DNA of 24,875 nucleotides from Legionellales bacterium (GCA_002721165.1 PBJS01000003.1:39948-64822); one strand, 5' to 3'. Positions 7,260 through 15,353 are shown, counted from the stretch's first letter. Numbers and translations are program-made. Notes: generated from the sequence alone by a model not told the origin.

Positions 7260-8468
7260 ATGAATTCATTATATAAACCTGATTTTTTGATTATTGGTGC
7301 AGGTATTGTTGGTCTTACAGTAGCACTTCAACTAAAAAAGCAATTTCCAGATTCAGAAATAATTATTATCGAAAAAGAAAAGAAGCTCGGTGTACATGCA
7401 AGCGGGAGGAATAGTGGTGTTTTACATGCTGGTTTCTATTATAGCGCTAACTCATTAAAAGCAAAATTGTGTCGCGATGGTAATTATTTTTGGCGTGAAT
7501 ATTGTTTAGAAAAAAAACTTAAAATTAATCAATGCGGTAAATTAGTTGTTGCAAGAAATGAGTCTGAGCTTAAAGGGCTTGATGAACTATACCGACGAGG
7601 ACAAGAAAATTCTGTTAAATTAGAATTAATTTCAGAAAATCAGGCGAAAGAAATTGAGCCAAGTATTTTTACTTTTGAAAAGGCGTTATATTCGCCCACA
7701 ACATCCACCATCGATCCAAATGAAATTCTAAGATCTGTATCACAAGATGTTATAAATCAGAATATAAAAATTATCTATAATAATAAGTTTTTAAATACAA
7801 AAAAAAATATTATATCAACTGAAGCAGGAAAATATGACCCTGGATATCTAATTAATGCAGCTGGGTTATACGCTGATGTAATTGCAAAAAAGTATGGTTT
7901 TTCAAAAAATACAAAAATACTACCATTTAAGGGACTATATCTTTATGAGAAAAAGAAATGCTTAAAACTAAGGACAAATGTATATCCAGTCCCTGATTTA
8001 AGAAATCCTTTTTTAGGGGTACATCTAACCGTGACAGTAGATAATAAAGCTGTAATTGGTCCAACAGCAATACCAGCATTCTGGCGTGAAAATTATGTTG
8101 GATTAGATAATTTTAATCTAAAAGAGTTTCTCGAAGTAATCTCCTTAGAATCAAAGCTCTTTGCGTACAATAACTTCGGTTTTAGAAATCTTGCTTTGAG
8201 TGAGTTAAAAAAATATTCAAAAAATAAATTGACTAAACTTGCTGGAAGTCTTTTAAACAACAAAAATTTGAGTAGCTTCACGAGTTGGGGAAAAACAGGA
8301 ATACGAGCTCAATTAATAGACATAAAAAACAAAAAACTTGAAATGGACTTCAAATTTGAAGGTGATGAAAAGTCATTTCACGTATTAAACGCAGTCTCGC
8401 CTGCATTTACATGTGCCGAACCCTTCAGTAAATTGATTGTTAAAAATATTAAATCAAAATTAAATTAG
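7260..8468 (+). CDS. lhgO: LhgO, L-2-hydroxyglutarate oxidase/dehydrogenase (FAD)
   Basis: A 402-residue FAD-dependent oxidoreductase of the DAO/GlpD fold. The Rossmann motif is at the N-terminus (DFLIIGAGIVGLTVALQL, residues 9-26). The segment HASGRNSGVLHAGFYY near residue 50, then KAKLCRDGN and CGKLVVA, are specific to L-2-hydroxyglutarate oxidases. These clear L-2-hydroxyglutarate, a by-product of dehydrogenases acting on 2-oxoglutarate, to 2-oxoglutarate with electrons passed to the membrane chain. Length is slightly under the 420 or so of the E. coli enzyme. Placement right behind moaDE is unusual, and the gene is much more AT-rich than the convergent molybdoenzyme gene. Substrate is assigned from family only; another 2-hydroxyacid remains possible. 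Confidence 0.87.
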   Translation: MNSLYKPDFLIIGAGIVGLTVALQLKKQFPDSEIIIIEKEKKLGVHASGRNSGVLHAGFYYSANSLKAKLCRDGNYFWREYCLEKKLKINQCGKLVVARNESELKGLDELYRRGQENSVKLELISENQAKEIEPSIFTFEKALYSPTTSTIDPNEILRSVSQDVINQNIKIIYNNKFLNTKKNIISTEAGKYDPGYLINAAGLYADVIAKKYGFSKNTKILPFKGLYLYEKKKCLKLRTNVYPVPDLRNPFLGVHLTVTVDNKAVIGPTAIPAFWRENYVGLDNFNLKEFLEVISLESKLFAYNNFGFRNLALSELKKYSKNKLTKLAGSLLNNKNLSSFTSWGKTGIRAQLIDIKNKKLEMDFKFEGDEKSFHVLNAVSPAFTCAEPFSKLIVKNIKSKLN

Positions 8469-8488
8469 TTTTAATTGGAAAAAATATT

Positions 8489-10612
8489 TTATACAGATTC
8501 AAGTTGAACTAGATTATCAGAAAATGTAGGGGCATGACCCATATTTACAAATTCAGCTGAACTAATACAATTCACCGTTCCTTCATTTAGCTGTCTCCAG
8601 TACCCAAGTGTCGCAACAATAACTCCAGCTTTAACATCATCAGTTATTTTAGCGTCACCCTCAAATGCACCACGATCATTGAAAACACGAACTTTATCGC
8701 CGTTACTAATATCTCTTGATTTTGCATCAATCGCATTAATTAGCACGAATTGTTCGTTTTGACCTTTAATTTTGTGATCCATATTGGCGTAACATGAATT
8801 TAAAAAGCCATGACTTTTTGGAGAGACGATATTCAGTGGATATTTTTTTGCGAGCTCTGGATTTGTCTCTGGTGATTCTCTGGGTGGAACATAATCAGGT
8901 AAAGTATCTAAAGGTTCGCCAGGTTGAAACGCATCATACATTTGACGAAATGGACCAGCAACAAAGTTTGTAGCGCCTTCCAATTTAATTTCACATTTGC
9001 CAGATGGAGTAGGGAAGTTACCTTCTTTATGTGGCACTCTGTCATCTTTAGTTCCTAGATTCAAACGAGCAAATCCATTTTTTCTAAGGTAATCCAGATC
9101 AATACCATCACAGGCCGGTGCATCCCAATTAACATAGTTTTCCAAGCATTCAGAATCCGACCACTTGAACTGTTCTTCTTCATAACCCATTCGCTCAGCA
9201 AGACGTCTGAAGATTTCACTATTTGGTATTGCTTCTCCCGGAGATTCTACGCTCTTAGCATTGTAGGTGAGATAGAGATGGCCCCAGGATAAGATCATAT
9301 CTTCTAGTTCAGCACCCATAGAGGCGGGCAATACGATATCGGCATAAGATGCTGTATCAGTAATAAAATGATCAGCGGTAACCATAAATAAATCTTCATC
9401 CATCAAGCCGGCAACAATTTTATCTGTTTCAGGCGCTTGCGTGATTGGATTTGCATTCCAAAACATCATCGATTTGATCGGGATATCCAAATCCATTTCG
9501 CCAGTGAGCGCGCGACCTATTTGCAGGGCATTAATGACGCGTGTGCCTTCTGGTATTAAGTCAGGTCTGCAAATAACATCAAATTTATAAGGGTGTTCCC
9601 AAACAGGAAATTGGGTAACACCTCCGCCAACATGTCTCCAAGCGCCGGTTAAAGCAGGTATACACGTGACAGCACGGACTGTTTGGCCTCCGCCATGACT
9701 GCGTTCCAGTGCTACACCCATTCGGATTGCAGCAGGTTGTTCGGTAGCCAAGTCTTTTGCCAATTGACGAATATCGGCTGCAGCAACACCGGTAATTTTT
9801 TCTGCCCATTCAGGGGTACGATCTTTCGCACGTTCAGCTAATTCTTCATAGCCAACGACATAGTTGTCAACATAATCCTTATCAACTAAGTCTTGCTCAA
9901 TAATACTATTAATAACGGCCATTGCTAGAGCACCATCAGTTCCTGGTTTAGGCGCAATATGCCAGTCTGCTTGTTTGGCTGTTCTCGATGCATAGGCATC
10001 AATAACAACAACTTTTGCCCCTTTCTTTTTTGCATCCTGAACAATTGCCCAGTGATGAAGATTGGTACTCATACTATTACATGCCCAGATGACAATATAT
10101 TTTGAATGGACATAACTTTCCACATCAAGACCTGCTGTTGGTCCTATTGTAGCTAAATATGCTGTGGCTGAACCTTCACCACAAAAGGTCCGTTCACAAA
10201 CCGTCGCACCCATTTTATTCCAAAATGCGTCGGCTCCATTTAGGCCATGCACGAGCCCCTGATGACCTAAATAACTATAAGGCATGATGGCTTGAGGCCC
10301 ATATTCTTCAATAATGGCTTTCCACTTTGTCGTAATTTCATCTAGTGCTTCATCCCATGTAATACGTTCGAACTGTTTGCTGCCTTTAGGACCAGTACGA
10401 CGCATTGGATGTAATAAACGATCAGGATGATAATGACGTTTTTCATAATCTTTTAATTTGACGCACAGACCACCTCGTGTCATTGGGTGATCTTTGTTAC
10501 CTTCAACACTGATAACTTTTCCATCTTCAATACTGAAGACCATCGCGCAAGTATCGGGACAATCATGGGGGCAACCGCCGAACGCAGTTTCAATTTTCGG
10601 ATTCGTAGCCAT
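8489..10612 (-). CDS. Molybdopterin oxidoreductase, DMSO-reductase superfamily (candidate formate dehydrogenase-like enzyme)
   Basis: A 707-residue cytoplasmic molybdoenzyme with no Tat signal. Cys14, Cys18, Cys22 and Cys50 (CPHDCPDTC then CVK) form the N-terminal [4Fe-4S] site. The likely Mo ligand is Cys144 in ERTFCGEG. The GTDGALAMA region (residues 225-234) and the C-terminal molybdopterin-dinucleotide domain (from about 590, NIVSPKSHGFLNS onward) are standard. The fdhD gene nearby and the C1 context suggest a methylotroph formate dehydrogenase. However, Cys144 is followed by Gly rather than the His of classical formate dehydrogenases, and the RGQNNVQG arginine motif is absent, so the substrate is uncertain. 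No partner subunit is adjacent. A GAGG site lies nine bases before the ATG. It is richer in G+C than its neighbours. Confidence 0.88.
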   Translation of the reverse strand: MATNPKIETAFGGCPHDCPDTCAMVFSIEDGKVISVEGNKDHPMTRGGLCVKLKDYEKRHYHPDRLLHPMRRTGPKGSKQFERITWDEALDEITTKWKAIIEEYGPQAIMPYSYLGHQGLVHGLNGADAFWNKMGATVCERTFCGEGSATAYLATIGPTAGLDVESYVHSKYIVIWACNSMSTNLHHWAIVQDAKKKGAKVVVIDAYASRTAKQADWHIAPKPGTDGALAMAVINSIIEQDLVDKDYVDNYVVGYEELAERAKDRTPEWAEKITGVAAADIRQLAKDLATEQPAAIRMGVALERSHGGGQTVRAVTCIPALTGAWRHVGGGVTQFPVWEHPYKFDVICRPDLIPEGTRVINALQIGRALTGEMDLDIPIKSMMFWNANPITQAPETDKIVAGLMDEDLFMVTADHFITDTASYADIVLPASMGAELEDMILSWGHLYLTYNAKSVESPGEAIPNSEIFRRLAERMGYEEEQFKWSDSECLENYVNWDAPACDGIDLDYLRKNGFARLNLGTKDDRVPHKEGNFPTPSGKCEIKLEGATNFVAGPFRQMYDAFQPGEPLDTLPDYVPPRESPETNPELAKKYPLNIVSPKSHGFLNSCYANMDHKIKGQNEQFVLINAIDAKSRDISNGDKVRVFNDRGAFEGDAKITDDVKAGVIVATLGYWRQLNEGTVNCISSAEFVNMGHAPTFSDNLVQLESV

Positions 10613-10617
10613 TTTAT

Positions 10618-10650
10618 GTAACCTCGTGGATTTTTATATTTATTGGTTAC
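10618..10650 (-). promoter_or_regulatory. Small inverted repeat over the ribosome site of the molybdoenzyme gene
   Basis: In the leader RNA, GTAACC and GGTTAC are exact 6-base complements with 21 bases between them. The second arm overlaps the GAGG Shine-Dalgarno that serves the ATG at 10612, so pairing would mask part of the ribosome site. The stem is short and the loop AT-rich, so it may be chance. Confidence 0.3.
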
Positions 10651-10777
10651 GATGCTAACAAAAATACCCAATATTAGATAGCGACTATTTTAGAACGAAA
10701 CTAATAAAATCAATAACTTATATAAATTGGATAATATATTTCAACTTTTTAGCAGAATTGTAGAATTGATTAATAAA

Positions 10778-12049
10778 TTAGGCGATGCCATGAAAGATTT
10801 GCACATCAACAAGATCCCCAGGCTCAACACCTTCATTGTCAAGCGGTAATACAATAAAGCAATTAGCCTCTGACATAGAGCGTAATATCCCCGATCCTTG
10901 AGGACCGGTTTTTCTAACAGTAATATTATTATTGCTATCTTTTTCTATTATACCTCTTTGAAATTCAACTCTACCTGGTTTCTTTTTAAGTTTTGAGATG
11001 GATGGTATTTTTACTGTTAACGGTAGGCCAGAACAATCTGCTGATAATTTTTTTATTGCAGGCTGTACAAATTGGTAAAATGTCACCATAACGGATACGG
11101 GATTACCGGGTAGCCCAAAAAAAAGTGTATTACCTAGATTTCCAAATGTTAGCGGCCGTCCTGGCTTTATTGCTACCTTCCAAAAATTAACATTTCCAAA
11201 ATCTTCTAATATAGTTTTAATATAGTCTGCTTCACCTACAGACACACCACCAGATGTTATTAAAAGATCATTTTTTGCTTGAGCTTTACTGAATGCTTCT
11301 GCTATTGATTTTTTATCATCTCTAATAACACCCATATCGATGATCTCAACATTAAGTCGAGATAACATGGCGTATAATGTATACCGATTGCTATCGTATA
11401 TCTCACCATCATCGAGGTCTTCACCTAAAGAACGTAATTCATCGCCTGTTGAAAAGAAAGCGACCCTTAATTTACGAGTAACTGAGATTTTTGATAAACC
11501 TAAGGAAGCTAATAATCCTATATCTGCGGGAGCTAGTTTTTTCCCTTTTGTAAGGGCAACCTCACCAATAGAGATATCTTCACCTGCTTGTCTAACATTT
11601 CCTTCTGGCATTACATTGTTTTCGATAATAATTTCAGTTTTTGAGTTTGTTAGTAATACGTGCTCTTGGATGACAACCGTATCACTACCAGCGGGCATAA
11701 CAGCGCCCGTCATGATTCGTACACATTCACCTTTTTTAATAGATTTTTTAAAAGGACTTCCAGCAAAACTTTGTCCGACAATTTTCAATGTACTAGTTGT
11801 ATTTGAAGGGATATCTTTTTTATTAATTGCATATCCATCCATTGCTGAATTTCTTGCTGAAGGGACATTAATTTTTGACTTTATATTTTCTCCTAAAACT
11901 CGATTAAGGGCGTCCCTTATTGGAATTATTTCATTTTCATCGATAGGGGATATCGCATTAAATATCTTTTTGAGCGCTTGATCGGTAGTTATTGAATTCT
12001 TATCAAAGTCATCCATGCAACTTATTTCTTTATTTATCTTATTGGTCAT
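10778..12049 (-). CDS. moeA: MoeA, molybdopterin molybdenumtransferase
   Basis: MoeA inserts molybdate into adenylylated molybdopterin. The 423 residues cover the full family length. Diagnostic parts are VPSARNSAMDGYA near residue 68, GECVRIMTGAVMPAGSDTVV near residue 107, the STGDEL segment, LLITSGGVSVGEADY in the MoCF-biosynthesis domain near residue 265, and FFGLPGNPVSVMVTF near residue 315. A second start at 12016 is possible, since the first eleven residues are not conserved in type. It lies 11 bases after the mobB stop, third in a mobA-mobB-moeA operon running leftward. Confidence 0.97.
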   Translation of the reverse strand: MTNKINKEISCMDDFDKNSITTDQALKKIFNAISPIDENEIIPIRDALNRVLGENIKSKINVPSARNSAMDGYAINKKDIPSNTTSTLKIVGQSFAGSPFKKSIKKGECVRIMTGAVMPAGSDTVVIQEHVLLTNSKTEIIIENNVMPEGNVRQAGEDISIGEVALTKGKKLAPADIGLLASLGLSKISVTRKLRVAFFSTGDELRSLGEDLDDGEIYDSNRYTLYAMLSRLNVEIIDMGVIRDDKKSIAEAFSKAQAKNDLLITSGGVSVGEADYIKTILEDFGNVNFWKVAIKPGRPLTFGNLGNTLFFGLPGNPVSVMVTFYQFVQPAIKKLSADCSGLPLTVKIPSISKLKKKPGRVEFQRGIIEKDSNNNITVRKTGPQGSGILRSMSEANCFIVLPLDNEGVEPGDLVDVQIFHGIA

Positions 12050-12060
12050 TATTTAATATA

Positions 12061-12588
12061 TTATTTTTTTAGAAATTCGCTAATTATATATTCAATAATC
12101 ATTTTATGATCATTTAAATCTAAAATTGGAATATCAACATCTTCAGATAATTTACTATCTGTTGCAATTGCAATAATATTTTTATCATTAACACATAACA
12201 GCGGGTGGCCTAAACTAGGCCGATGTAATTCAATTTTTGGGATATCTTGAGTTTTAAAACCTTCGATCAATATTAGATCAATATTTTCATCTTCAAATTT
12301 TTTTATATATTCTTCAACATCAGGTTCCTTACTTACATCATTTTCAACCATTAAAGCCCAGCGTTGGTTTGATGTTATCAGCATATGACTTGCGCCCGCT
12401 TTTCTTAGCTCATAACTGTCCTTTCCTTTTTTATCGATATCAAATGCATGGTGCGCATGTTTGATTACGCCAATTTTATAATCTTTCTTTTTGAGTAGCG
12501 GAATTATATTTATTAATAGAGTTGTTTTTCCCGTGCCGCTGTATGCAGCAAAACCAAGAATATGTTTTTTAATATTATTATTTATCAT
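12061..12588 (-). CDS. mobB: MobB, molybdopterin-guanine dinucleotide biosynthesis GTP-binding adaptor
   Basis: A 175-residue P-loop protein of the MobB family, a GTP-binding helper of MobA. The Walker A motif AYSGTGKTT lies at residues 15-23, followed by KIGVIKHAHHAFDIDKKGKDS, where the KHAHH and DKKGKDS segments are family signatures. The ILIEGFK segment near residue 107 matches the conserved 'EGFK' motif. Its ATG lies inside the end of mobA (11-base overlap), indicating coupled translation. Confidence 0.95.
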   Translation of the reverse strand: MINNNIKKHILGFAAYSGTGKTTLLINIIPLLKKKDYKIGVIKHAHHAFDIDKKGKDSYELRKAGASHMLITSNQRWALMVENDVSKEPDVEEYIKKFEDENIDLILIEGFKTQDIPKIELHRPSLGHPLLCVNDKNIIAIATDSKLSEDVDIPILDLNDHKMIIEYIISEFLKK

Positions 12589-13180
12589 TAGTATTTTCTG
12601 ATGTTAATATTTCTTCTTTTGAATTAAAGTTTTCAAAGCATTCTGAATTACTTGAAAAATCTACTATTGACACTGAGTGTTGCTCAAACCATTGATCAAT
12701 TTTTCTACCTCCATTTTGCAAATATTCATTTATTGATGTAATAAGTGTTTTTTTCATCATACAGAAAACAGGCTGCAACCGCTCACCATTGTGGGCAACA
12801 CTAATTTCAGTATTCTCATGTACTATTGACGAACTGAGGTTTTTGACGAGATTATCTGTAATAAAAGGTGTATCACATGGAACTGTCACTAAATATGGAG
12901 TATCTATTTTATTAAGAACACAGGCCATCCCTGCAAGAGGCCCGCAATAATCTTCTAATTCATCGCTGATAACATCAAATTTATAAGAGCGATATTTTTC
13001 ATGGTTACGGTTAGCGTTTATTAATAGGGAGCCAACTTGAGGCTCTAAAGCATCGATAACATACTCAATTAGTGGTTTCCCGTTAAACAAAACTAATCCC
13101 TTATCAGCGCCACCCATACGTCTGGCTCTTCCGCCGGCGAGTATAACTCCAGTAATGTCTTTTTTAGTTATTTTATCCAT
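12578..13180 (-). CDS. mobA: MobA, molybdenum cofactor guanylyltransferase
   Basis: MobA joins GMP from GTP to Mo-molybdopterin, giving the MGD cofactor used by DMSO-reductase-type enzymes. From the ATG at 13180 it has 200 residues. The nucleotide-binding signature GVILAGGRARRMGGADKGLV is near residue 11, with CGPLAGMACVL near residue 77 and TVPCDTPFI near residue 97. A TTG six bases further upstream is in frame, but the ATG is preferred. It opens the mobA-mobB-moeA operon and is divergent from the DUF6494 gene. A guanylyltransferase matches the bis-MGD enzyme encoded nearby. Confidence 0.95.
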   Translation of the reverse strand: MDKITKKDITGVILAGGRARRMGGADKGLVLFNGKPLIEYVIDALEPQVGSLLINANRNHEKYRSYKFDVISDELEDYCGPLAGMACVLNKIDTPYLVTVPCDTPFITDNLVKNLSSSIVHENTEISVAHNGERLQPVFCMMKKTLITSINEYLQNGGRKIDQWFEQHSVSIVDFSSNSECFENFNSKEEILTSENTNDK

Positions 13181-13259
13181 ATACAATTATTACTATGAAA
13201 AAAATGCTTAAGATACTATTCTTTGTAAATATAATGTTAATTAAATTCGAGGTGCAGCT
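13181..13259. promoter_or_regulatory. Divergent promoter region mobA / DUF6494 gene
   Basis: A 79-base AT-rich gap between divergent genes, which must contain the promoter of the mobA-mobB-moeA operon and that of the DUF6494 gene. TATAAT-like runs occur (AATATAATG near 13229-13237) but no convincing -35/-10 pair could be fixed by eye. Confidence 0.35.
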
Positions 13260-13466
13260 ATGAATCAAGATAATTTTAATATGGAGATACGTAAATATCT
13301 AAAGAAAATAGGGATTACTTCGCAAAGAGAGATAGCAAATATTGTAAATCAGTCAATTTCTGACGGGAAATTGACCGGAAATGAAACCTTGAAGGCAAGC
13401 GCTAAAATAATGCTTCATGATATAAACTTTGAATTAGAAATCGACGGGGAAATATCATTAGACTAA
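13260..13466 (+). CDS. Small DUF6494 family protein
   Basis: A 68-residue acidic-to-neutral protein that I recognise as the DUF6494 type: a start of the form MNxDxFNMEIRKYLKKIGITSQREIAN, a central Gly-x-Leu-x-Gly-Asn-Glu stretch, and a C-terminal strand ending in DGEISLD. Function is unknown. A GAGG site seven bases before the ATG is among the strongest in the window, so it is probably well expressed. It stands alone on the plus strand between mobA and the convergent fdhD (five-base gap between stops). The neighbourhood suggests a link with the molybdoenzyme or its maturation; this is inference only. Confidence 0.8.
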   Translation: MNQDNFNMEIRKYLKKIGITSQREIANIVNQSISDGKLTGNETLKASAKIMLHDINFELEIDGEISLD

Positions 13467-13471
13467 AGCTT

Positions 13472-14335
13472 TCATAGGTTTTTCTTTACTACATTCGCTA
13501 TATCATCCTTTGCAGGTAAGGGAACATCATAGTCGATATTTTCTACACCATTGTACACGAGAAAATGCTTGGTTTTGACTCTTGAAAGTAGCGTTATATT
13601 TAATTGTTTAGCAAGTTCAAGACCCATGTGAGTGATGCCTGATCGAGATAGGAGGGTGGGAATCTTCATCTGAGCAACCTTTATTACCATTTCAGATGTT
13701 AAGCGGCCGGTAGTATAAAATATCTTATCAGCTCCCGAAATATCTTCTAGCCACATTTTCCCAGCTATTGCATCGACTGCATTATGCCTTCCCACATCTT
13801 CGATAAATATTAGCGGTTTTTCATTTTTGCACAGTGCGCACCCATGAACAGCACCAGCATTTTTATATACATCATTAAAAGCATTTAAATTTTTAAGTAG
13901 CGCATAAATAGTTGATTGTTTGATTTTCTTTTGTTTTATTTTTAGGTTTTCAAGTTGTTCTAAAACACTATTAAAAATTGTGCCTTGACCACAGCCTGTT
14001 GTGACAATTCTTGCGCCCAGCTTTTCAGTCCAGTCATCTCTTTCGTTTTGGCTTGTTACTGCTGCAGCATTTACATTCCAATCAACCTGTATTGATTTTA
14101 TCTCATGAAGATCTGAAATTAGATCCTGATTTTTAATATAGCCCAGTGTTAGTAATTCTGGTTGCGTACCGAGAGTCATTAGAGTAATTATTTCATAACT
14201 ATCAATATAAATAGTAAGAGGACGTTCTTCAGCAATACTTAATTCTCTGGTATTTTTATATTCATCTTTAACGAGTACTTTTTGAGTTGGTGATAAACCA
14301 GAGTTAGTCATTTCCGGTGCATAATTATGCGGCAT
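13472..14335 (-). CDS. fdhD: FdhD, sulfurtransferase required for formate dehydrogenase activity
   Basis: FdhD passes sulfur from a cysteine desulfurase to the molybdenum site of formate dehydrogenases. The 287 residues show the family elements: EERPLTIYID near residue 37, MTLGTQPELLTLGYI near residues 54-68, the TTGCGQGT cysteine motif, the GAVHGCALC segment with VGRHNAVD after it, and a FYTTGRLTSEMV segment followed by SRSGITHMGLELA. The active-site motif is C-G-Q-G, with one cysteine instead of the CxxC of the E. coli protein. The ATG at 14335 lies three bases after the moaA stop. Its presence is the best sequence argument that this cell has a molybdenum formate dehydrogenase. Confidence 0.95.
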   Translation of the reverse strand: MPHNYAPEMTNSGLSPTQKVLVKDEYKNTRELSIAEERPLTIYIDSYEIITLMTLGTQPELLTLGYIKNQDLISDLHEIKSIQVDWNVNAAAVTSQNERDDWTEKLGARIVTTGCGQGTIFNSVLEQLENLKIKQKKIKQSTIYALLKNLNAFNDVYKNAGAVHGCALCKNEKPLIFIEDVGRHNAVDAIAGKMWLEDISGADKIFYTTGRLTSEMVIKVAQMKIPTLLSRSGITHMGLELAKQLNITLLSRVKTKHFLVYNGVENIDYDVPLPAKDDIANVVKKNL

Positions 14336-14338
14336 ATT

Positions 14339-15343
14339 TTATCCACCAGTAACATTCATATGTCTAAATATGATTGGTTTTTCACTTAAATCGAATTCAT
14401 GTCCTTTTGGTTTGATATCCATGGCATTCCTAATTACATTTTTAAGTTCTTCAATATCACCTGGGAATTTTCGTATTATTTTCTTTAGACTTACTGAATG
14501 CTCTTGCCCAAGGCAAAGCAAAAGCTGTCCCTCGGCAGTTAAACGGACTCGATTACATTGGCTACAAAAATTATGGCTGTGTGGTGAAATAAAACCCACC
14601 TTTGTTTCAGTATCAATAATTTTATAATATCGTGATGGCCCACCTGTTGATATTGCAGTTGGAATTAGTTCATGACTACACTCCAAATCAGTTTTTATTT
14701 GATCGCTAGAGTAATAGACTTCATCCCTGTTATGTTCATCAATAATACCTAGAGGCATTTCTTCAATAAAACTTATATCAATTTTTCGATCAATAGCAAA
14801 GTTAACTAAATCAATAACTTCATCATGATTACGATTCTTTAATATAACGGAATTGATTTTTAGCTTTTTAAAATCAAGTGATAATGCTTTATCAATTCCT
14901 GAAATAACTGATTCGAGATTACCTGTACGAGTTATTTTTCTAAATCTTTCAGGGTCAAGTGAGTCAAGACTTATATTGATCCTTTGTACACCAGCATCTT
15001 TTAATGGTTGTGCAAGAGTTAATAGCTTTGAACCATTTGTTGTTATTGTAAGTTCTTTAAGTTTTGGTAGTTTTCCGATATTTTCAAATAATTGCATAAC
15101 ATTTTTACGTATAAGCGGCTCACCGCCCGTAATACGAATTTTCTCAACACCTAGTTCGGTAAATGCTTGAGCTATGAATGCAATTTCTTCTAATGTTAAT
15201 AATTGGGCGCGAGGAACAAACTGCATTTTTTCACTCATACAATACGTACAACGAAAGTCACAACGATCAGTTACAGAAATTCGGACATAATTAATATGGC
15301 GATTAAATTTATCAATTAATTTTTCATGATGAGTTTTGTTCAT
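14339..15343 (-). CDS. moaA: MoaA, GTP 3',8-cyclase
   Basis: MoaA is the radical SAM enzyme that starts molybdenum cofactor synthesis by rearranging GTP. From the ATG at 15343 it has 334 residues. The SAM cluster ligands are Cys28, Cys32 and Cys35 (TDRCDFRCTYC); RITGGEPLIR follows. The second, GTP-binding cluster is at CSQCNRVRLTAEGQLLLC near the C-terminus, and the chain ends in the functionally needed Gly-Gly (NVTGG). Upstream in-frame starts exist (ATG at 15370, TTG at 15373) that would overlap the transporter gene, but AAGAG seven bases before 15343 and the usual family N-terminus favour the shorter form. It is followed three bases later by fdhD. Confidence 0.95.
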   Translation of the reverse strand: MNKTHHEKLIDKFNRHINYVRISVTDRCDFRCTYCMSEKMQFVPRAQLLTLEEIAFIAQAFTELGVEKIRITGGEPLIRKNVMQLFENIGKLPKLKELTITTNGSKLLTLAQPLKDAGVQRINISLDSLDPERFRKITRTGNLESVISGIDKALSLDFKKLKINSVILKNRNHDEVIDLVNFAIDRKIDISFIEEMPLGIIDEHNRDEVYYSSDQIKTDLECSHELIPTAISTGGPSRYYKIIDTETKVGFISPHSHNFCSQCNRVRLTAEGQLLLCLGQEHSVSLKKIIRKFPGDIEELKNVIRNAMDIKPKGHEFDLSEKPIIFRHMNVTGG

Positions 15344-15353
15344 TGTTGAGCTC

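Noticed and set aside
8469..8488. Intrinsic terminator between the convergent lhgO and molybdoenzyme genes
   Set aside because: Only 20 bases with no GC-rich stem; T- and A-runs are ordinary for this AT-rich DNA.
8489..10612. Selenocysteine in the molybdoenzyme
   Set aside because: The presumed metal-ligand codon encodes Cys and there is no in-frame TGA in the gene.
11340..11981. A 213-codon frame antisense to moeA
   Set aside because: moeA on the other strand carries every family motif over the same stretch; the antisense product has no recognisable features.
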